From NCBI RefSeq assembly GCF_042677005.1, contig NZ_JBHTIF010000001.1:1302001-1366000 (forward strand): DNA of 64,000 bases, read 5' to 3'. The notes beneath the pieces are model-generated. The model saw nothing but the letters and a program-made list of their open reading frames with translations. It ran no database searches and was not told the origin of the DNA. Shown piece after piece: positions 44,371 through 53,058 of this stretch. The DNA is from Lysobacter_I brunescens (GTDB lineage Bacteria > Pseudomonadota > Gammaproteobacteria > Xanthomonadales > Xanthomonadaceae). Both the position numbers and the translations under genes were made by a program. How positions within the stretch are numbered: position 1 is the stretch's first letter; every line of letters begins with the position of its first letter.

Positions 44371-45063
44371 TCAGCCGCCGCTGGCGAGCGTCGGCGCCGC
44401 GGGTGCGGTCGTCACTGCGGTGCCCTTCAGCTCGCGATAGCGGCGCAAGGCCTGCTCGTATTCGGCCTGCAGGGTGCCGCGTTCGGTGCGCAGGCGCTGC
44501 TGCGTGGACACGAGCATGCCCAGCTCGCGATGCTGGGTCAGGATGCGGTTGCGCAGCTGCTTGCCGACCGGCTTGCCGGCCAGCTCCAGGTCGTTGGCCT
44601 GGCGGAGCAGGGTGATGAGGCTCTTGTGCAGGTTGGTGTGCGCCATCGAGGACGACTTCAGGCCCTCGTCGACGAGCGCGAAGCGCTCCTGGAAGGCGCG
44701 CTGCAGGTCCTTCTCCGTGGTGTAGGACACCACCATCGCCATCTCGCGGCGCAGACGGTCTGCTTCGCTTTCCTGGGCCTTGGCCTGCAGGGCGGCGGCG
44801 GCGCGTTCCTCGGCGGTCAGCTCACGTGCGACGCGACTGATCGCCGAGCCGGTACTGGCGCTGAGTTCGGTGCGCTGGTGGCCGACGGCCGAGGCCGGCA
44901 GGGTGTCGCTGCAGACGCGGCGGCCGCCTTCGTCCCAGCAGTAGAGTTTCTTGGGCTTGTCCTTCTGCTGCGCGGACGCCGGAGTCGACAGCAGGACGGT
45001 CGACAGCGCGGCGGCGAGCAGGACCGTGGTCCCGGAAAGCAGTGAGTTGCGCAGGATGTTCAT
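44371..45063 (-). CDS. Periplasmic coiled-coil protein with DUF4124-like start
   Basis: A 230-residue exported protein. Signal peptide MNILRNSLLSGTTVLLAAALSTVLLSTPASA. It is followed by KKLYCWDEGGRRVCSDTLPA, which resembles the DUF4124 motif (Y-W-D-x-x-G-x-x-x-x-S-D-x-P). The rest is long charged helices (EERAAAALQAKAQESEADRLRREMAMV... LRTERGTLQAEYEQALRRYRELKG) predicted to be coiled coil. The position beside pyrE appears conserved in xanthomonads. Function unknown. Confidence 0.78.
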   Translation of the reverse strand: MNILRNSLLSGTTVLLAAALSTVLLSTPASAQQKDKPKKLYCWDEGGRRVCSDTLPASAVGHQRTELSASTGSAISRVARELTAEERAAAALQAKAQESEADRLRREMAMVVSYTTEKDLQRAFQERFALVDEGLKSSSMAHTNLHKSLITLLRQANDLELAGKPVGKQLRNRILTQHRELGMLVSTQQRLRTERGTLQAEYEQALRRYRELKGTAVTTAPAAPTLASGG

Positions 45064-45088
45064 CTCGCCATCCCCCTGGATGGACGGA

Positions 45089-45757
45089 TCAGGTCGTGGA
45101 GGTTGCCGCGCAACCGTAGCGGGCCCGGTAGGCCAGCAGGCGGTCGCGCTGGTCGAGAAGGTCGGCGCTTTCGCCGGCGAATGCAAGCAGGTCGTCCAGT
45201 CCTGCGACCGGGATCACGGGAATCCCGGCCTCGGCGGTGACTGCCTGCGCGGCGGACATCGGCGGGCCGTCGCCCGGAGCCACCTCCTGCCTGTCCAGTG
45301 CGATCACGATGCCGGCCGGCACGCCGCCGGCGTCGCGGATCAGGCCCAGCGCCTCGCGGATCGCGGTGCCCGCGGTGATCACGTCGTCGACGATCAGCAC
45401 GCGCTTGCCGGCCAGCGACGCGCCGATCAGGGTGCCACCCTCGCCGTGCGCCTTGGCTTCCTTGCGGTTGAACGCCACCGGCAGGTCGCGCCCGCGTCCG
45501 GCGTACTCGCAGGCTAGGGCGGTCGCCAGCGGGATGCCCTTGTAGGCCGGGCCGAACAGCAGGTCGAAGTCCAGGCCGGCGGTGTCCACCGCGTCGGCGT
45601 AGCAGCGCGCCAGGCCGGCGATCGCCGCGCCGGTGTCGAACCGCCCCGCGTTGAAGAAATACGGGCTGACCCGCCCGGATTTCAGGGTGAACTCGCCGAA
45701 ACGCAGGGCATCGACGCGGAGGGCCAGTTGCAGGAAGCGGGTGCGGTGGTCGGTCAC
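45089..45757 (-). CDS. pyrE: Orotate phosphoribosyltransferase
   Basis: A 222-residue type I PRTase forming OMP from orotate and PRPP. The PRPP loop RVLIVDDVITAGTAIREAL, the FGPAYKGIPLATALA segment and FNRKEAKAHGEGGTLIG (flexible loop) are intact. GTG start at 45757 gives VTDHRTRFLQLALRVDALRFGEF, matching family N-termini; no clear ribosome site. Divergent from xth. Confidence 0.95.
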   Translation of the reverse strand: MTDHRTRFLQLALRVDALRFGEFTLKSGRVSPYFFNAGRFDTGAAIAGLARCYADAVDTAGLDFDLLFGPAYKGIPLATALACEYAGRGRDLPVAFNRKEAKAHGEGGTLIGASLAGKRVLIVDDVITAGTAIREALGLIRDAGGVPAGIVIALDRQEVAPGDGPPMSAAQAVTAEAGIPVIPVAGLDDLLAFAGESADLLDQRDRLLAYRARYGCAATSTT

Positions 45758-45944
45758 GGTGGCGCGGGCATCGGCAGTTGAGAGCGGGCATCGTAAAGGC
45801 GAACGCCGGCGAAGTCGCGGGCAGGGTGCCCGAAGGGAGGGCGATGGCGTGCCTTGGCCCAGCCGATCCGCTAGTCTCACTCCGGGCCCGATGCGCGCGC
45901 ATGCCCTCGGCCTCTTCCTCCGTCCGACGACCATCCCCCGCCTC

Positions 45945-46745
45945 GTGAACATCATCAGCTTCAACGCCAACGGCCTGCGCTCCGCAGCCACCAAGGGTTT
46001 CTTCGACTGGTTCCGCGCGCAGGACGCCGATGTGCTCTGCGTGCAGGAGACCAAGGCGCAGGAGCACCAGCTCGCCGCGCCGGAACTGCAGGCCGAGGGC
46101 TACCGCGCCTGGTTCAAGGACGCGATCACGAAGAAGGGCTACAGCGGCGTGGGCATCTACAGCCGTCGCGAGCCCGACGAAATCCGCACCTCGCTGGGCT
46201 GGGCACCGTTCGACGACGAGGGCCGCTACATCGAGGCGCGCTTCGGCAACCTCAGCGTGGTCTCGTTCTACATCCCGTCCGGTTCGTCCGGCGACGTGCG
46301 CCAGGCGTTCAAGTTCGACGTGATGCAGTGGCTGAAGCCCATCCTCGACGAATGGCTGCGCAGCGGCCGCGACTACGTGCTGTGCGGCGACTGGAACATC
46401 GTCCGCGCGCGCAATGACATCAAGAACTGGACCTCGAACCAGAAGAACTCCGGTTGCCTGCCCGAGGAGCGCGCCTGGCTCAACGCGCAGATCGCCGACG
46501 CCTGCGGCGACGGCACGCCCGCGCCTGAAAGCGGCTGGGTCGACGCTTACCGCGTGCTGCATCCCGAAGGCACGGACTACACCTGGTGGTCGCAGCGCGG
46601 CGCCGCGCGCGCCAAGGACGTGGGCTGGCGCATCGACTACCAGTTCATCACGCCGTCGCTGCGCGACAGGGTGAAGGCCTGCGCGGTCCACAAGGAACCG
46701 CGCTTCTCCGACCATGCGCCCTTCGTCGTGGAGTACGCCGAGTGA
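45945..46745 (+). CDS. xth: Exodeoxyribonuclease III (AP endonuclease)
   Basis: A 266-residue EEP-fold nuclease for abasic-site repair. GTG start at 45945 gives VNIISFNANGLRSA; an ATG 18 codons upstream is an alternative. Catalytic segments: NANG, CVQETKA (Glu), YSGVGIYSR, CGDWNIVRARNDIKNW (Asp/Asn) and FSDHAPFVVEY (Asp-His). The stop overlaps the next gene's GTG as GTGA. Confidence 0.94.
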   Translation: MNIISFNANGLRSAATKGFFDWFRAQDADVLCVQETKAQEHQLAAPELQAEGYRAWFKDAITKKGYSGVGIYSRREPDEIRTSLGWAPFDDEGRYIEARFGNLSVVSFYIPSGSSGDVRQAFKFDVMQWLKPILDEWLRSGRDYVLCGDWNIVRARNDIKNWTSNQKNSGCLPEERAWLNAQIADACGDGTPAPESGWVDAYRVLHPEGTDYTWWSQRGAARAKDVGWRIDYQFITPSLRDRVKACAVHKEPRFSDHAPFVVEYAE

Positions 46746-48367
46746 CCGGCACCGCGACGACGACCGACGCGGCCCCGGGCGCTGAGAAACCCAAGCCGAA
46801 GCGCCCCGGCTGGCGCGACGTGCTGCGCGGCCTGCGCCAGCGCAAGGTGCTGGCGATGCTGCTGCTGGGCCTGTCCGCCGGCCTGCCGTTCATGCTCGTC
46901 GGCAACACGATGGGCCTGTGGCTGCGCGAGGGCGGCATCGAACTGACCGCGATCGGCTTCCTGTCGTGGGTCGGCATCATGTATTCGATGAAGTTCCTGT
47001 GGGCGCCGATCATCGACAAGGTCCACGTACCGGTGCTCGGACGCCTGCTCGGCCACCGGCGCGGCTGGATGCTGCTCGCGCAGCTGGTGGTCGCGATCGG
47101 CCTGGTCGGCATGGCGCTGATCACGCCGCAGGGCGGCCTGATCGCGTTCGCCTCGCTGGCCCTGGTCGCGGCCTTCGCGTCGGCCACGCAGGACATCGTC
47201 ATCGACGCCTGGCGCATCGAGAGCGCCGACGACGGCGAGGAGCTGTCGCTGCTCAGCGCTGCCTACCAGCTCGGCTACCGCTTCGCGCTGTTGCTCACCG
47301 ACGCGTGGATCCTGGTGATCGCGGCGAAGATCGGCTGGGTCGCGTCCTACGAACTCATCGCCGGCCTGATGGGCCTGGGCATGATCGCGGTGTTCTTCGC
47401 CCGCGAATCGCGCAAGCCGCAGGTCGGGCCGGTGGTCGAACTGCCCGATCCGCGCGCCGGCACGCTGGGCGTCTCCGACGGCATGGTGGTGCGCTGGCTG
47501 GTGGCGCTGCTGCTCGGCGTCGCGTCGGTGGCCTTCCTCGTCGTCGCGCACAACTTCTGGGACAAGGGCTGGGACTGGGGCGACGCCGCGTTCGCCATCG
47601 GCACGCCGGTCGCGATCTGGCTGCTGACTCGCCGCACGCCGGGCGACGCACCGATCCGCGACGCGACCTGGTCGCGTCCGCTGGTGCAGCCGCTGCTGCG
47701 CTTCTTCGATGCCGCCGTCGGCCCGCTGCTGATGTTCTTCCGCGACCACGGCAAGGCCGCGCTGCTCATCCTGCTCGCCATCAGCCTCTATCGCCTGCCC
47801 GATTTCGTGATGGGGCCGATGGCGAATCCGTTCTACAACGACATCGGCATCGCCAAGGAAACCGTCGGCGCGGTGCGGGGCTCGGTCGGCTGGATCGCGA
47901 CCACCGTCGGCATCGTCATCGCCGGTCTCAGCGCGCTGCGCCTGGGCTTCGTCACCACGTTGATGATCGGCGCGGTGGTCGGTCCGGCCTCGAACCTCGC
48001 CTTCGCCTGGCTGGCCTGGCACGGTGCCGATACCCAGGCCTTCTCGATCGCCATGGCCATCGACAACTTCTCGCAGGGCTTCGCCGGCGTGGCCCTGGTC
48101 GGCTACATGTCCAGCCTGACCTCGCTGGGTTACACGGCCACGCAGTACGCGCTGCTCAGCTCGTTCTACGCGATGCCCGGCAAGTTCCTGAAGGGCCTCT
48201 CCGGTGCGGCGGTCGACGGCCTGGCGAAGACGCACGCGCTGGTCGATGCCTATGCGCTGTTCTTCGTCGGCACGGCGCTGATCGGCATCCCGGCCCTGCT
48301 GCTGTGCCTGTGGCTGGTCCGCCACGCGCACAGGACGGCCGAAGCCGCGCTGCCGGCGACGGGATGA
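46742..48367 (+). CDS. ampG: AmpG-family muropeptide permease (MFS)
   Basis: A 541-residue major-facilitator protein with about 14 hydrophobic helices. LLLGLSAGLPFMLVGNTMGLWLREGGIELTAIGFLSWVGIMYSMKFLWAPIIDK is very close to the AmpG consensus, and SATQDIVIDAWRIE is a family signature. AmpG imports anhydro-muropeptides for recycling and beta-lactamase induction. GTG 46742 overlaps the xth stop. anmK, the kinase acting on the product, lies 450 bases further on the opposite strand, which supports the role. Confidence 0.9.
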   Translation: MTGTATTTDAAPGAEKPKPKRPGWRDVLRGLRQRKVLAMLLLGLSAGLPFMLVGNTMGLWLREGGIELTAIGFLSWVGIMYSMKFLWAPIIDKVHVPVLGRLLGHRRGWMLLAQLVVAIGLVGMALITPQGGLIAFASLALVAAFASATQDIVIDAWRIESADDGEELSLLSAAYQLGYRFALLLTDAWILVIAAKIGWVASYELIAGLMGLGMIAVFFARESRKPQVGPVVELPDPRAGTLGVSDGMVVRWLVALLLGVASVAFLVVAHNFWDKGWDWGDAAFAIGTPVAIWLLTRRTPGDAPIRDATWSRPLVQPLLRFFDAAVGPLLMFFRDHGKAALLILLAISLYRLPDFVMGPMANPFYNDIGIAKETVGAVRGSVGWIATTVGIVIAGLSALRLGFVTTLMIGAVVGPASNLAFAWLAWHGADTQAFSIAMAIDNFSQGFAGVALVGYMSSLTSLGYTATQYALLSSFYAMPGKFLKGLSGAAVDGLAKTHALVDAYALFFVGTALIGIPALLLCLWLVRHAHRTAEAALPATG

Positions 48368-48371
48368 GCGC

Positions 48372-48719
48372 ATGACCGATCTCGTGCTCCGCGACATCGA
48401 TCCGAACATGGCCGCGCGCATCCGCAAGGTCGCGGAGATGAACGGCTGGACGATGCACGAGACGATCCTGCACCTGATCGAGCGCGGCTTGTATGCAACC
48501 GAGGGCGGCGCGCTGCGCTTCGATTCGAAGGAATCGGACGTGATGCAGTCGGTGATCGCGTCGCTGGAAACCCTGCCGAATGATCCGGGGTTCTCGCTGA
48601 TCGGTCGTCTCGGCGCCACCGCGCCGGCCGAGCCGCCACCTCCGGCCGAATTCGATCCCGACGAGCTGGAGCGCGCGCTTCGCGACGTGCCCATCGGCGC
48701 GAAGCTCGGCGGCGTGTAG
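48372..48719 (+). CDS. Ribbon-helix-helix-like small protein
   Basis: A 115-residue protein starting 4 bases after ampG. The N-terminal LVLRDIDPNMAARIRKVAEMNGWTMHETILHLIERGL looks like an Arc/MetJ-type ribbon-helix-helix (strand, helix, turn, helix), so a DNA-binding role is plausible. The C-terminal half is acidic and Pro-rich (AEPPPPAEFDPDELERALRDVP). The stop codon TAG is part of the GTAG head of an adjoining REP palindrome. Confidence 0.65.
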   Translation: MTDLVLRDIDPNMAARIRKVAEMNGWTMHETILHLIERGLYATEGGALRFDSKESDVMQSVIASLETLPNDPGFSLIGRLGATAPAEPPPPAEFDPDELERALRDVPIGAKLGGV

Positions 48720-48811
48720 AGCGGAGCTTGCTCCGCTTCGATCTTGTAGAGCGGAGCTTGCTCCGCTCATGCCTTTTCCGGGAAAGCCAGAGCGGAGCAA
48801 GCTCCGTCTAC
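48716..48811. repeat. Cluster of three GTAG-type REP palindromes (family C)
   Basis: Copies at 48716-48737 and 48746-48767 are direct repeats, and a third at 48789-48811 is inverted. Each contains AGCGGAGC-TT-GCTCCGCT or a near version, with GTAGA before it. GTAG heads are typical of REPs mobilised by RAYT transposases in Stenotrophomonas and relatives. The cluster lies between the convergent RHH and anmK genes. Confidence 0.9.
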
Positions 48812-48816
48812 GGCCG

Positions 48817-49986
48817 TCAGGGGGCGTGGATCACGCCCAGCACCCGTGGCCCGCGCGCGCCGGTGACGCTGGGCAGGTTGCCGGGGCGGCCGAGCACGGT
48901 CTGTCGCGCCAGCCACGCGAAGCCGAGCGCTTCGACCATGTCCGGGTCGATGCCGTGTGCGGCGGTGGACTCGACGGCCACGTCCTGCAGCGCCTCCGCC
49001 AGTGCGCGCATCAGCGCCGGGTTGTGCACGCCGCCGCCACAGGCGATCACCCGACGCGCGCCGGGCAGGGTGGCGTGCAGTGCATCGGCGACGGTCGTCG
49101 TGGTCAGGGCGAGCAGGGTGGCCTGCACGTCGGCGGGTGTTTCGTGCCCCGCCAGCTTCGATTCGACCCAGCCCAGGTGGAACTGGTCGCGCCCGGTGCT
49201 CTTGGGCGGCGGCAGCGCGAACCAGGCCTCGTCCTGCAGGCGTGCGAGCAGGTCCGGGTCCACCCGGCCGGATGCCGCGAAGCTGCCGCCGCGATCGTAG
49301 GGCCAGCCGGTGTGGCGCAGACACCAGGCGTCCATCAGGCCGTTGGCCGGGCCGGTGTCGAAGCCGCGCACCGCGCCGCCGTCGGCAGGCAGCAGGGTCA
49401 GGTTGGCGATCCCGCCGAGATTCAGCACCGCGCGATCCTCCCCCGGCGCGGCGAGCAGGGCCGCGTGCAGGGCCGGCAGCAGTGGCGCGCCGTGGCCGCC
49501 GGCCGCGACGTCGCGGCGGCGGAAGTCGGCGACCGTGAGCACGCCGGTCGTCTCGGCGATCAGGCTGGCATCGCCCAGTTGCAGGGTGAAGCGGTTTTCG
49601 CCGTCGCCGCGCGGGCCGTCCGGTCGGTGGCGCAGGGTCTGGCCATGCGAGCCGATCGCCCCGAGCTCGGCACGGTCGATGCCGCTGTCGCGGATCGCGG
49701 ACTCGGCGGCATCGGCGAAGGCCTGGCCGATGCGGGTTTCGAGCGTGCCGATCTCGTCCAGGGTCAGGGCCGGGGCGCGCTGGCCCAGTTCCACCAGGAC
49801 CTCGCGCAGCGCCGGGTCCCAGGCATAGGTGCGGCCGAACGCCAGCTCGGCGCGCGGTGTCGGGGCGTCGTGGAAGCGAGCGATGGCGACGTCGATCCCG
49901 TCGGCGCTGGTGCCGGAGATCATGCCCAGGTAGAGCCTGTCGGGCAGTGGGGTGGCGTCGGGCGGAGCGGTCATGGCGTCATGCAT
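48817..49986 (-). CDS. anmK: Anhydro-N-acetylmuramic acid kinase
   Basis: A 389-residue ASKHA-fold sugar kinase in peptidoglycan recycling, cleaving and phosphorylating anhydro-MurNAc to MurNAc-6-P. YLGMISGTSADGIDVAI is the phosphate loop, FDTGPANGLMDAW and CGGGVHNPALM are conserved. Two ATGs are available (49986 and 49974); neither has a strong ribosome site. Neighbours ampG-like permease and M23 endopeptidase make a peptidoglycan-recycling theme. Confidence 0.95.
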   Translation of the reverse strand: MHDAMTAPPDATPLPDRLYLGMISGTSADGIDVAIARFHDAPTPRAELAFGRTYAWDPALREVLVELGQRAPALTLDEIGTLETRIGQAFADAAESAIRDSGIDRAELGAIGSHGQTLRHRPDGPRGDGENRFTLQLGDASLIAETTGVLTVADFRRRDVAAGGHGAPLLPALHAALLAAPGEDRAVLNLGGIANLTLLPADGGAVRGFDTGPANGLMDAWCLRHTGWPYDRGGSFAASGRVDPDLLARLQDEAWFALPPPKSTGRDQFHLGWVESKLAGHETPADVQATLLALTTTTVADALHATLPGARRVIACGGGVHNPALMRALAEALQDVAVESTAAHGIDPDMVEALGFAWLARQTVLGRPGNLPSVTGARGPRVLGVIHAP

Positions 49987-50052
49987 CGCGCCATGATCGG
50001 CGATGGCCCGCGCCGCCGCCAGCGGCGGCGCGGAGGGACGGTGCGGCGACCG

Positions 50053-51513
50053 TCAGCCCTTCTTCTTCGCGGCGCCCGGCTTGTCGGCGGCGGCGACCTG
50101 GATCGGTTCCATGCCGGCCGGGAAGACGATGTTCTCGACCGTGCGGATCTTGGTCATCGCGCGCTGGGTCTCGGCGCGGAAGCTGGCCAGCTCGGGGCCG
50201 CGCAGCGGCTCCGGCGGCGGCAGGGTCACGCTCAGCGGGTTGCGATGCACGCCGTTGATGCGGAATTCGTAGTGCAGGTGCGGGCCGGTGGACATGCCGG
50301 TGCTGCCCACGTAACCGATGATCGTGCCCTGGGCGACACGCTGGCCCTGGCGGATGCTGCCGAAGCGCGACATGTGCCCGTAGAGCGTGGTGGTGCCGCG
50401 GCCGTGGTCCAGGACGACGGTCTTGCCGTAGCCGCCCTGCCAGCCGACGAACTGCACGCGCGCGTCGCCGGCGGCCTGGATCGGCGTGCCGGTGCCGGCA
50501 GCGTAGTCCACGCCCTTGTGCATGCGCATGCGGCCCAGCACCGGGTGGCGGCGCGCGCCGAAGCTGGAACTCAGCCGGGCGTAGGGAATCGGCATGCGGA
50601 TGAAGTTCTTCTTCAGCGGACGGCCGTCGGAGGTGAAGTATTCCGGCTTGCCGTTGCGGTAGTGGCGGAAGGCCGTGTGCAGCTTGCCGTCCACGGTGAA
50701 CGCGGCGGCCAGCACCGGGCCGGTGTTCTCCAGTTCGCCGTCCACCCACATCTGGTCGACCACCACGCTGAAGCGGTCGTCGTCGTCCAGGTCCGAATCG
50801 AAGTCGATGTCGTACTTGAACATCTCGTCGGTGAGCTGGTCGAGATGGACGCTGGTCAGGCCCTGCTTGCGCGCCGAGCGGAACAGCGAGCGGCCGACCT
50901 TGCCGCTGAGCACGACCGTGCGCACGTCGACGTCACGCTTGACGACGGTCTCGCGGACCTTGCCGTCGACCAGGTCGAGCTGGACGCGCTGGCCGTCCTC
51001 GCGCAGGTAGCGCACTGCGCGCAGCTTGCCGCCGACCGGCAGGTCGACCGACAGCTGGGCCTGGGGCGTGACGTAGCCGATGGCTTCCTTCACGCCCGGA
51101 TGGGCGAGCACGCGCTTGAGGTCGTCCTCGGAGACGCCGAGGGTGGTGAACATGTGGCGGAGCGAGGCGCCGCGCTTGACGGTGACGCTCTGCCAGCTGT
51201 CGCCCGGGTTGCCCTGGCGCCGGATCAGCGACAGCGGCGGCAGCTTGAGCGACATGGTCTGGGTCTGGACCCGCGCCTGGCCGTCGACGGGCTCGAGCAC
51301 GGAGGAGAAGCCGGGGACGATGGCGCCGATCAGGGCCACCATGGTCGCCATCAGGCTGGCCTGGGCCCACTGGCGGCGGGTCCAGCGGCCGTTGAAGCCG
51401 GGGGACAGGGTCTGGGAGGGATCGGCCTGGTGGGCTTCCTGGGCCTGGGCCTGGCGCAGATTGCGCAGACGGATCAAGCGGTTGCGCAGCGTGCGACTCG
51501 ACGGCGTGGACAT
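50053..51513 (-). CDS. M23-family peptidoglycan endopeptidase (MepM-like)
   Basis: A 486-residue bitopic protein: a cytosolic basic segment, TM helix about 58-77 (ASLMATMVALIGAIVPGFSS), an OapA/LysM-like region (VTVKRGASLRHMFTTLGVSEDDLKRVL), and a C-terminal lysostaphin-type zinc peptidase with HKGVDYA and HLHYEFRING ligands. It likely cuts cross-links to allow wall growth. A lysine tail (AAKKKG) follows. Divergent from tyrS. Confidence 0.92.
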   Translation of the reverse strand: MSTPSSRTLRNRLIRLRNLRQAQAQEAHQADPSQTLSPGFNGRWTRRQWAQASLMATMVALIGAIVPGFSSVLEPVDGQARVQTQTMSLKLPPLSLIRRQGNPGDSWQSVTVKRGASLRHMFTTLGVSEDDLKRVLAHPGVKEAIGYVTPQAQLSVDLPVGGKLRAVRYLREDGQRVQLDLVDGKVRETVVKRDVDVRTVVLSGKVGRSLFRSARKQGLTSVHLDQLTDEMFKYDIDFDSDLDDDDRFSVVVDQMWVDGELENTGPVLAAAFTVDGKLHTAFRHYRNGKPEYFTSDGRPLKKNFIRMPIPYARLSSSFGARRHPVLGRMRMHKGVDYAAGTGTPIQAAGDARVQFVGWQGGYGKTVVLDHGRGTTTLYGHMSRFGSIRQGQRVAQGTIIGYVGSTGMSTGPHLHYEFRINGVHRNPLSVTLPPPEPLRGPELASFRAETQRAMTKIRTVENIVFPAGMEPIQVAAADKPGAAKKKG

Positions 51514-51550
51514 CGAACGGAATCCCCCTGTCGGGACGGCCAAGAGCAGT

Positions 51551-51580
51551 ACCATAAGTTAGTCGAAAAGATCGCGTCAA
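51551..51580 (-). promoter_or_regulatory. Promoter candidate for the M23 peptidase gene
   Basis: On the minus strand, TTGACG (51580-51575) and TATGGT (51556-51551) are spaced by 18 bases and lie 38 bases upstream of the ATG at 51513. Fits a sigma-70 promoter. No experimental support. Confidence 0.45.
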
Positions 51581-51708
51581 ATCCTTGACCGGCTTGGTTT
51601 TTTTCTGCCTTTCGGTTTAACTAGGCTTTAACGCCTTGTTCATCTGTTGCGGCCGGATCGTTCCATGGCCGTCCCGTTTCCCTGCCGTCACTTTCCCGGT
51701 TTTCCCTC

Positions 51709-52944
51709 ATGTCCACCGAATCCCTCGACCCGGCCGCCCTCGCGCTCATCGAACGCGGCGCCGATGAAATCCTCAAGCGCGAGGAGCTGGTCGCCCGCCT
51801 CGCCGCGTCCATGCAGCCGGGTGGCCGCCCGCTGCGGATCAAGGCCGGCTTCGACCCGACCGCGCCCGACCTGCACCTCGGGCATACCGTGCTGCTCAAC
51901 AAGATGCGCCAGTTCCAGGACCTGGGGCACCAGGTGATCTTCCTGATCGGCGACTTCACCGGGATGATCGGCGACCCGACCGGCAAGAACGTCACCCGCA
52001 AGCCGCTGACCCGGGAGGACGTGCTCGCCAACGCCGAGACCTACGCCGAGCAGGTGTTCAAGGTGCTGGACCGTGAGCGCACCGAGGTCCGCTTCAACAG
52101 CGAGTGGTTCGGCAAGATGAGCGCCGCCGACATGATCAAGCTCGCCGCGCAGCACACGGTCGCGCGCATGCTCGAGCGCGACGACTTCGCCAAGCGCTAC
52201 GCCGCGCAGCAGTCGATCGCGATCCACGAGTTCCTCTACCCGCTGGTGCAGGGCTACGACTCGGTGGCGCTGGAGGCCGACGTCGAGCTGGGCGGCACCG
52301 ACCAGAAGTTCAACCTGCTGATGGGTCGCGGCCTGCAGGAGCACTTCGGCCAGAAGCCGCAGATCGTGCTGACCATGCCGCTGCTGGAAGGTCTGGACGG
52401 CGTGAACAAGATGTCGAAGTCGCTCGGCAACTACATCGGCATCGCCGAGCCGGCGATCGACATCGTCAACAAGACCATGAAGATCGGCGACGACCTCATG
52501 TGGCGCTGGATCGACCTGCTCAGCTTCGAGATCGGCGTCGCCGAGGCCGCGCGCCTGAAGGCCGAGATCGAGGCTGGCCAGCTCAACCCGCGCGACGTGA
52601 AGCTGCGCCTCGCCCGCGAGCTGGCCGCGCGCTTCCACGATGCCGCTGCTGCCGAGACCGCGATCGCCGGCTGGCATGCGGCGGTGACCGGGCAGGGCGA
52701 CACCTCGCTGCTGCCGCTGCACGACGTGGTCGTTCCCGCCGAGGGGCTGCGCATCGCCGCACTGCTCACTGCGGCGGGGATCACGCCGAGCAACTCCGAG
52801 GCGAACCGCAAGCTCAAGGAGCGCGCGGTGAAGATCGACGGCGCGGTGGTCGAGGACGCCGCGACGACGCTGTCGCCGGGCTTCGAGGGTGTGCTGCAGA
52901 TCGGCAAGCAGAACTTCAAGCGGGTACGACTCATCGCCGGCTGA
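51709..52944 (+). CDS. tyrS: Tyrosyl-tRNA synthetase
   Basis: A 411-residue class I synthetase of the TyrZ type. HIGH appears as HLGH (56-59) in FDPTAPDLHLGHTVLLNK, KMSKS as NKMSKSLGNYIGI, and the C-terminal S4 domain ends KIDGAVVEDAATTLSPGFEGVLQIGKQNFKRVRL. GGTDQKFNLLMGR is the tyrosine pocket. The AT-rich upstream gap with a T7 run holds its promoter region, but no clear motif was assigned. Confidence 0.97.
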   Translation: MSTESLDPAALALIERGADEILKREELVARLAASMQPGGRPLRIKAGFDPTAPDLHLGHTVLLNKMRQFQDLGHQVIFLIGDFTGMIGDPTGKNVTRKPLTREDVLANAETYAEQVFKVLDRERTEVRFNSEWFGKMSAADMIKLAAQHTVARMLERDDFAKRYAAQQSIAIHEFLYPLVQGYDSVALEADVELGGTDQKFNLLMGRGLQEHFGQKPQIVLTMPLLEGLDGVNKMSKSLGNYIGIAEPAIDIVNKTMKIGDDLMWRWIDLLSFEIGVAEAARLKAEIEAGQLNPRDVKLRLARELAARFHDAAAAETAIAGWHAAVTGQGDTSLLPLHDVVVPAEGLRIAALLTAAGITPSNSEANRKLKERAVKIDGAVVEDAATTLSPGFEGVLQIGKQNFKRVRLIAG

Positions 52945-52971
52945 GCCAGCCGTCCGCTTCGATGCAGACAG

Positions 52972-53001
52972 GAACGGCCATGCCTCCGGGCATGGCCGTT
53001 C
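52972..53001. terminator. Strong hairpin between convergent tyrS and effector genes
   Basis: Perfect 12-base arms GAACGGCCATGC (52972-52983) and GCATGGCCGTTC (52990-53001) flank a 6-base loop, 28 bases after the tyrS stop and 58 bases beyond the effector stop. Likely bidirectional terminator although no T-run follows. Confidence 0.65.
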
Positions 53002-53058
53002 GCATGTGCGGGCTCCAGGCCTGCGTGCTCGGAGCCGGCCCGCTCAGGACAGGCCCGT

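Noticed and set aside
48769..51588. Long plus-strand frame opposite anmK and the M23 peptidase gene
   Set aside because: It spans two well-conserved genes and the gap between them, with low-complexity composition; it is a shadow frame.
53002..53058. Possible immunity gene between tyrS and the effector
   Set aside because: The gap is only 57 bases after the hairpin; no coding capacity for a lipoprotein.
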